Source: CAZRDB01 sp964598695
Lineage (GTDB): Bacteria; Armatimonadota; Zipacnadia; UBA1398
Direction: 5' to 3'
Assembly (NCBI GenBank): GCA_964598695.1
Contig: CAZRDB010000179.1
Span: forward strand, 1 to 10,589
Length of the DNA stretch: 10,589 nt
The position numbers were made by a program, and so were the translations under genes. Every line of letters starts with the position of its first letter. Positions within the stretch are counted from its first letter, which is position 1. Shown one piece after another: positions 6,495 through 10,589 of this stretch. The notes beneath the pieces were generated by a model. The model was not told where the DNA came from. It made no database searches and saw only the letters and a program-made list of their open reading frames with translations.

Positions 6495-7817
6495 CTAGGC
6501 GGTCAGCTTCTCCGCCTCGGAGCCCGGAGCATCGTCCGGGGAGTCGCCCTCGGGCTCGGTCGGAGCGTCGGGCTCGCCCTGCTCCCGCGAGGTCTCGCCA
6601 GCCGGTTCCGTGAGAAGGAGCGGCTTGAGCCGTTCCTTCACGACCTCCTCCGTGATCCGGCAGGCCTTGATCTCCTCCAGCGAGGGCACCTCGAACATGA
6701 CATCGAGCATGAGTTCCTCGATGATCGTGCGGAGGGCCCGGGCGCCGGTGCCGCGGGCGAGCGCCTCGTGGGCGATCGCCCGGAGGGCGTCGTCGTCGAC
6801 TTCCAGCTCGACGCCGTCGTGGGCCAGCAGCTTGCGGTACTGGCGGACGAGCGAGTTGCGGGGCTGGGTGAGGATGGTGATCAGCGCGTCCTCGTCCAGC
6901 TCGCCCAGGGTGGCGACGACGGGGAGGCGGCCGATGAACTCGGGGATCAGGCCGTACCGGCGGAGGTCATCGGGCTGGACCTGGGCCACGATCTCGGAGG
7001 CCGAGAGGTCGGCCGAGTCGGCCAGCCGCGCCCCGAACCCGATCGAGCGGCCACCCATGCGCCGGCGGATGATCTCGGGCAGGCCGTCGAACGTGCCGCC
7101 GCAGATGAACAGCACGCCGCGGGTGTCGACCTGGATGTACTCCTGCTGCGGGTGCTTGCGACCGCCCTGCGGGGGGACATTGGCGACGGTGCCCTCGAGG
7201 ATCTTGAGGAGGGCCTGCTGCACGCCCTCGCCCGAGACGTCGCGGGTGATCGAGGGGTTGTCGGACTTGCGGGTGATCTTGTCGATCTCGTCGATGTAGA
7301 CGATCCCGCGCTGCGCCGCCTCGACATCGCCGTCGGCCGCCTGAAGCAGCCGGAGGAGGATGTTCTCGACATCCTCGCCGACGTAGCCGGCCTCGGTGAG
7401 CGCGGTGGCGTCGGAGATCGCGAAGGGCACGTCGAGGAAGCGCGCGAGCGTCTCGGCGAGGAGGGTCTTGCCGCAGCCGGTGGGGCCGATGAGGAGGATG
7501 TTGCTCTTGCCCAGCTCGACATCTGGGTCGCCCTCGGCCATCACGATGCGCTTGTAGTGGTTGTAGACGGCCACGGCGAGGGTCTTCTTGGCCTTCTCCT
7601 GGCCGATGACGTACTGGTCGAGGTGCTCCTTGATGGCGGCGGGGTTGGGGATCGTCTCGCGGGCCGTGACGGCCGTGCGACGCTCGAGCCGCTCCTCCTG
7701 GATGATGTCGTTGCAGAGGTCGACGCACTCCACGCAGATGTACACCCCGGGGGGCCCGGCGATCAGCTTCGCGACCTGGTCCTTGTCCCTTCCGCAGAAG
7801 GAGCAGCGGATCTTCAT
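6495..7817 (-). CDS. clpX: ClpX, ATP-dependent unfoldase of the ClpXP protease
   Basis: The 440-residue product is a standard ClpX. The N-terminal zinc-binding domain has C5/C8 and C28/C31. The AAA+ core has Walker A GPTGCGKT (111-118), pore loop GYVGE (144-148), Walker B IVYIDEIDK (172-180), the RKH substrate loop (220-222), the ClpP-docking IGF tripeptide (259-261) and sensor 2 in GTGAR (356-360). The last 35 or so residues are an acidic Glu/Asp/Pro tail absent from shorter family members. ClpX unfolds tagged proteins with ATP and threads them into ClpP in the cytoplasm. I chose the ATG at 7817, not one 13 codons upstream, because the zinc domain begins there and GGAAGGA (7824-7830) lies six nt before it. 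It follows clpP2 after a 182-nt spacer that may hold its own promoter. Confidence 0.97.
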   Translation of the reverse strand: MKIRCSFCGRDKDQVAKLIAGPPGVYICVECVDLCNDIIQEERLERRTAVTARETIPNPAAIKEHLDQYVIGQEKAKKTLAVAVYNHYKRIVMAEGDPDVELGKSNILLIGPTGCGKTLLAETLARFLDVPFAISDATALTEAGYVGEDVENILLRLLQAADGDVEAAQRGIVYIDEIDKITRKSDNPSITRDVSGEGVQQALLKILEGTVANVPPQGGRKHPQQEYIQVDTRGVLFICGGTFDGLPEIIRRRMGGRSIGFGARLADSADLSASEIVAQVQPDDLRRYGLIPEFIGRLPVVATLGELDEDALITILTQPRNSLVRQYRKLLAHDGVELEVDDDALRAIAHEALARGTGARALRTIIEELMLDVMFEVPSLEEIKACRITEEVVKERLKPLLLTEPAGETSREQGEPDAPTEPEGDSPDDAPGSEAEKLTA

Positions 7818-7999
7818 CGAGAGTCCTTCCCTGGCCACGTCCCGCGGCCGCCCCAAGCACGCCGCGCACTACGTAGCTCTACTGACATTATGCCCCACAG
7901 CGCCGCTCGTCTTTAGGAATCGTTCCCAACCGCGCGGCGCGTGCCCCGCAATGGCAACGGGCGCAGGGCTGTCGCGGGTTCACCGGGGCAGGGGAGGGC
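7818..7999 (-). promoter_or_regulatory. clpP2-clpX spacer with a candidate clpX promoter
   Basis: This 182-nt gap is unusually long next to the 4-base overlaps in the rest of the tig-clp cluster. It contains a locally AT-richer patch with CATAAT (7887-7892, 5 of 6 to TATAAT) on the minus strand and a weak -35 TAAAGA (7910-7915) at 17 bp. A start near 7880 would give a leader of about 60 nt. An 8-bp palindrome CTACGTAG lies just downstream of the -10. I see no small gene in it. Confidence 0.4.
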
Positions 8000-8620
8000 C
8001 TACGCGTTCGGGCCCTCCTCGGGCCGGTGATGGAGGACGTGGTCGATCAGCCCGTAGGCTCGCGCCTCCTCGGGGGTCATGAAGTTGTCGCGCTCCGTGT
8101 CGAGGCCGATCTGCTCCGCGGTCTGGCCGGTGTGGTGGGCGAGCATCTGCTGGAGCCGGGACTTCATCTCGAGCAGGTGCCTGGCCCGGATCTCGACATC
8201 CGAGGCGTTGCCGCCCATGCGGTAGACGCTGGGCTGGTGGATCATGATCTCGGACGAGGGGAGGGCGTACCGGTGGCCGGGCTCCCCCGCCGCGAGCAGC
8301 AGGGCGCCGGCGCTGGCGGCTTGGCCGATGCAGTACGTCCAGACCTGTGGCGTGACGAACTGCATCACGTCGTAGATCGCGAGCGCGGCGCTGATATCGC
8401 CGCCGGGGGAGTTCACGTACATGTGGATCGGCGAGTCGCCCTCCTTCTGCAGGAAGAGCAGCTCGGCCGTGATCAGGTTGGCGATGAACGGCTCGATCGG
8501 GGTCCGAACGAAGACGATGCGGTCCTGGAGCAGGCGGGAGTACAGGTCGTAGTAGCGCTCGCCGCGCGGCGTCTGCTCCACGATCGTGATGTGCCGCACC
8601 TCGGCGCGGGTCCTGCTCAC
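8000..8620 (-). CDS. clpP: ClpP protease subunit, second copy, intact
   Basis: This 206-residue ClpP has the complete serine-protease triad: Ser103 in GQAASAGALLLAAG, His128 in IMIHQPS and Asp178 in DTERDNFM. The oxyanion element NSPGG (70-74) and the N-terminal EQTPRGER segment are conserved, and the length matches the family. It should form the heptameric rings of the Clp protease degraded into by ClpX. The GTG start at 8620 overlaps the ancestral end of the first clpP as GTGA. GAGGAGG (8622-8628) sits only 1 nt before it, too close for ordinary initiation, and no ATG is available. Translation therefore probably depends on ribosomes finishing the upstream gene. A GTG at 8599 is the only other candidate and has no good ribosome site. 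Confidence 0.95.
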   Translation of the reverse strand: MSRTRAEVRHITIVEQTPRGERYYDLYSRLLQDRIVFVRTPIEPFIANLITAELLFLQKEGDSPIHMYVNSPGGDISAALAIYDVMQFVTPQVWTYCIGQAASAGALLLAAGEPGHRYALPSSEIMIHQPSVYRMGGNASDVEIRARHLLEMKSRLQQMLAHHTGQTAEQIGLDTERDNFMTPEEARAYGLIDHVLHHRPEEGPNA

Positions 8621-8733
8621 GCCTCCTCACCGCCCTGAGGGCCGGGGGGGGCGTCGGTCTCCTCGGGCCGCACGATCACGCGGTCGACGAGGCCGTACGC
8701 GACGGCCTCCTCGGCGGTGAATTAGTGGTCGCG
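8617..8733 (-). pseudogene. Frame-preserved C-terminal end of the first ClpP, beyond a stop codon
   Basis: After the TAG at 8734-8736 the same frame continues as R-D-H-stop-F-T-A-E-E-A-V-A-Y-G-L-V-D-R-V-I-V-R-P-E-E and on to a TGA at 8617-8619. This is a normal ClpP C-terminus, including the catalytic Asp (RD, family pattern ERDxFM). The second stop, TAA, is at 8722-8724 where the family has an aromatic residue. The final TGA overlaps the clpP2 GTG as GTGA, just as tig overlaps the first clpP. No frameshift is present, so only two codons separate this from an intact gene of 218 codons before the stop. Confidence 0.85.
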
Positions 8734-9273
8734 CTAACTGTCCGCGACGATCCGCTCGAGGGGCTGGCCGGTGCACTCCGCGAGGATCTCGTTGAGGCGA
8801 TCCTTGTCGCGGAGGAGCTGGCGGGCGTGGATCTCGATGTCGGTCGCCTGGCCGCCCATCCCGCTGACCCACGGCTGGTGGATCATGACCTCGCCGTTGG
8901 GCAGGACGAACCGGCTGCCCTTCTCGCCGCCGGCGAGGATGACGGCCGCGATCGAGGCCGCGAGGCCGACGCAGTAGGTACGGACGGGGCAGCGGACGAA
9001 CTGCATGACGTCGTAGATCGCCAGGCCGCCCGTGACGCTGCCGCCGGCGGAGTTGATGTACAGGTGAATCGGCGCGTCGTAGCTCTCCTTCTCGAGGTGA
9101 AGGATCTGCGCGATCGTGAGGTTGGCGGTCTCTTCGTCGATCTCGGTGCCGACGAAGACGATGCGGTCGGCGTGCAGCGCAGAGAAGATGTCGTGCTGCC
9201 GCTCGCCCCGAGGCGTCTGCTCGATGACGTAGGGGATCAGCCCCTGGGGCCGGCCGTCACGCGGGGTGCTCAC
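8734..9273 (-). CDS. clpP: ClpP protease subunit, first copy, cut short by in-frame TAG
   Basis: As written, the product is 179 residues, about 40 short of its own ancestral frame. The ClpP fold is clear: IEQTPRGER (17-25), catalytic Ser107 in GLAASIAAVILAGG, His132 in VMIHQPW, and the handle helix ATDIEIHARQLL. The third catalytic residue (Asp, would be 182) lies just past the TAG, so this product would be inactive and probably unstable. The oxyanion segment reads INSAGG instead of the usual NSPGG. The GTG start at 9273 overlaps the tig stop as GTGA, with GAGGAGGG (9283-9290) nine nt upstream. It may normally pair with the second ClpP in a mixed barrel. It is either a recent pseudogene or an intact gene with a sequence error. 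Confidence 0.8.
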   Translation of the reverse strand: MSTPRDGRPQGLIPYVIEQTPRGERQHDIFSALHADRIVFVGTEIDEETANLTIAQILHLEKESYDAPIHLYINSAGGSVTGGLAIYDVMQFVRCPVRTYCVGLAASIAAVILAGGEKGSRFVLPNGEVMIHQPWVSGMGGQATDIEIHARQLLRDKDRLNEILAECTGQPLERIVADS

Positions 9274-10589
9274 TCGCTGGTACCCTCCTCCCGCGCCGCT
9301 TCCGCGGGCTCCGGCGTCTCCTCGGCGGGCTCGGTCGGCGCCGCCTCCGCGGCCTCGGCCTCCGGGGTCTCCTCAGCCTTGGCCGCCTCGTCGGCCGCCT
9401 TCTTCGCGGCGACGCGGGCCTCCTCGTCGGCGATGTCGGCGGCATCCATGTCGGGGAGCCAGCCGCCCTCGCCGAGCTGCGCGATGGTCATCTCGGGCTC
9501 CTCGACCGTCAATTGGCCGAGCAGCCAGTCGGCGACGCGGTCGGTGAGGCGCGTCCGCCGCATCTCCTCGAGCTGGCCGGTGCGCTCGAGCAGGTCGTTC
9601 ATCTCGGAGAAGCTGGTCTTGGCCGACTGGGCCAGGCGCCAGATCGCCTCCTCCATCTCGTCCTCGGGCACCTCGATCGCCTGCTCTTTGCCGAGCTTGT
9701 CGACGACGAGAGCCGTCGTGATCGCGCGGCGCGAGCGGGCCCGGAACAGCAGGCCGAGCTGCTCGGCGGTGAGGTTCTCCTCGCTGAGGTGCTCGTCGAG
9801 GCTGCGGCCCTTGCGGTCGAGTTCCTGCTTGAGTTCCTTCCAGCGCTCGACCGTGTTGCCGGCGACCAGCGACTCGGGCATGTCGACCGTGGTGTTGCGG
9901 GCGACGGCAAGCAGTGCCTGGTCGCGGACGGCGCGGGTGACCAGCGGCTCGATCTGACCGCGCTGGTCATTGGCGACGTGCTCGCGGAGGCCGTCGAGGT
10001 CGTTGACGCCGATCTCCTCGAAGAACGCGGCGTCCAGCTCGGGCAGGCGGCGGACCTGGATCGAGTCGACCGTCGCCCGGAAGGAGGCGTCCTTGCCGGC
10101 GAGGCGCGTCACGTCGTAGTCCTCGGGGTAGGAGACCGCGATCTCCTTGGTCTCGCCGATCGACATGCCGACCAGGTCGTTGTCGATGGTGGGGCTGTAC
10201 CACTCGGCGCCGACCTCGAGGTAGAGCTGCGGGAGCGCTTCCTCGTCGTACAGGGCCTCGCCGTCGCAGGTGATCTGGTACGAGGCGCGGACGAAGTCGC
10301 CTGTCTCGACCGGTCGGTCGGTGACGTCCTCGCTGATCGCGCGGGCCTGGCGGAGGGCCGTGATGCCGTCCTCGATGGCCTCGTCGTCGACCACGATCTT
10401 GGGGCGGGTGACCTTCTCGCCCGACCAGTCGCCGATCTGCGGCTCGGGCCAGACGGTGAAGACGGCCGAGGCGGCGTACGACTCGCCGGCGACCGGGGGC
10501 TCTGCCTCGACCTCGGGCTCGCCCACGGCCTGGATCTCCTGCTCCTCGATCGCCTTCTCCAGCGCATCGGGAACAAGGTCCTGGAGAAC
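9270..10589 (-). CDS. tig: Trigger factor, ribosome-associated chaperone (N-terminus outside the window)
   Basis: The frame runs open to the window edge, giving the last 439 residues; it continues upstream with LVPDALEKAIEEQEIQAVG, typical of the end of the ribosome-binding domain's helical arm. The start codon and most of that N-terminal domain are outside. An FKBP-like prolyl-isomerase domain follows (VETGDFVRASYQITCDGEALYD through VGMSIGETKEIAVSYPEDY), then the helical C-terminal chaperone domain. The last 60 or so residues are an Ala/Glu/Pro-rich low-complexity tail beyond the usual chaperone arms. Trigger factor binds at the ribosomal exit tunnel and shields nascent chains. Its TGA overlaps the clpP start as GTGA, so the two are translationally coupled. 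The order tig-clpP-clpX is a classic bacterial arrangement. Confidence 0.95.
   Translation of the reverse strand, partial: VLQDLVPDALEKAIEEQEIQAVGEPEVEAEPPVAGESYAASAVFTVWPEPQIGDWSGEKVTRPKIVVDDEAIEDGITALRQARAISEDVTDRPVETGDFVRASYQITCDGEALYDEEALPQLYLEVGAEWYSPTIDNDLVGMSIGETKEIAVSYPEDYDVTRLAGKDASFRATVDSIQVRRLPELDAAFFEEIGVNDLDGLREHVANDQRGQIEPLVTRAVRDQALLAVARNTTVDMPESLVAGNTVERWKELKQELDRKGRSLDEHLSEENLTAEQLGLLFRARSRRAITTALVVDKLGKEQAIEVPEDEMEEAIWRLAQSAKTSFSEMNDLLERTGQLEEMRRTRLTDRVADWLLGQLTVEEPEMTIAQLGEGGWLPDMDAADIADEEARVAAKKAADEAAKAEETPEAEAAEAAPTEPAEETPEPAEAAREEGTSE

Noticed and set aside
7869..7876. CTACGTAG palindrome before clpX as an operator
   Set aside because: Eight bases is too short to be significant, and nothing repeats it nearby.
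6450..7916. A 488-codon open frame on the plus strand opposite clpX
   Set aside because: It is a GC-driven antisense shadow of clpX, whose motifs are unambiguous. The translation is rich in Gly/Asp/Val/Leu without any domain pattern.
8722..8736. Pyrrolysine, suppressor or alternative genetic code explaining the clpP1 stops
   Set aside because: One stop is TAG and the other TAA, no recoding element is apparent, and TAG is the ordinary terminator of four genes in this window.
8725..9957. A 410-codon plus-strand frame opposite clpP1 and tig
   Set aside because: It is antisense to two clearly recognised genes, Ser/Arg/Ala-biased, and has no domain features.

Overview
This is a very GC-rich window (my visual estimate is about 70%) from a bacterial chromosome, probably a metagenome assembly because it carries a 10-N scaffold gap at 6149-6158. 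Tandem clpP genes between tig and clpX, an ECF sigma/anti-sigma pair and the overall protein style suggest a planctomycete-like (possibly Phycisphaerae) bacterium. That placement is inference; only phylogeny could settle it.

Layout, left to right. Positions 1-178 hold no recognisable gene. A ChaN-like secreted protein (179-1102) is the only plus-strand gene. It converges on an initiator tRNA-fMet gene (minus, 1208-1284), which has its own sigma70-type promoter at 1298-1326 and a long strand-specific hairpin at 1142-1197. Everything else is on the minus strand. From 6299 down to 1354 lies a compact operon: ECF sigma factor, membrane anti-sigma factor, exported protein with a secretin_N-like segment, GAF/HD-GYP signalling protein, and a GT2-like glycosyltransferase. 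The first three are joined by 4-base ATGA start/stop overlaps. From the right edge (10589) down to 6495 lies the proteostasis cluster tig (5' end cut off by the window), clpP1, clpP2 and clpX.

The proteostasis genes form one pathway. Trigger factor folds nascent chains at the ribosome, and ClpX unfolds substrates and feeds them to a ClpP barrel that may be mixed ClpP1/ClpP2. The sigma operon looks like a self-contained envelope-stimulus circuit with a possible c-di-GMP output, but its signal and regulon cannot be read from the sequence.

The most notable observation is that clpP1 carries two in-frame stop codons, TAG and TAA, only 9 bases apart. They fall at the catalytic-Asp motif, while the frame stays intact on both sides and ends in a GTGA overlap with clpP2. 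This is either a fresh pseudogene or a local sequence error. No clearly new defence or mobile system is visible.
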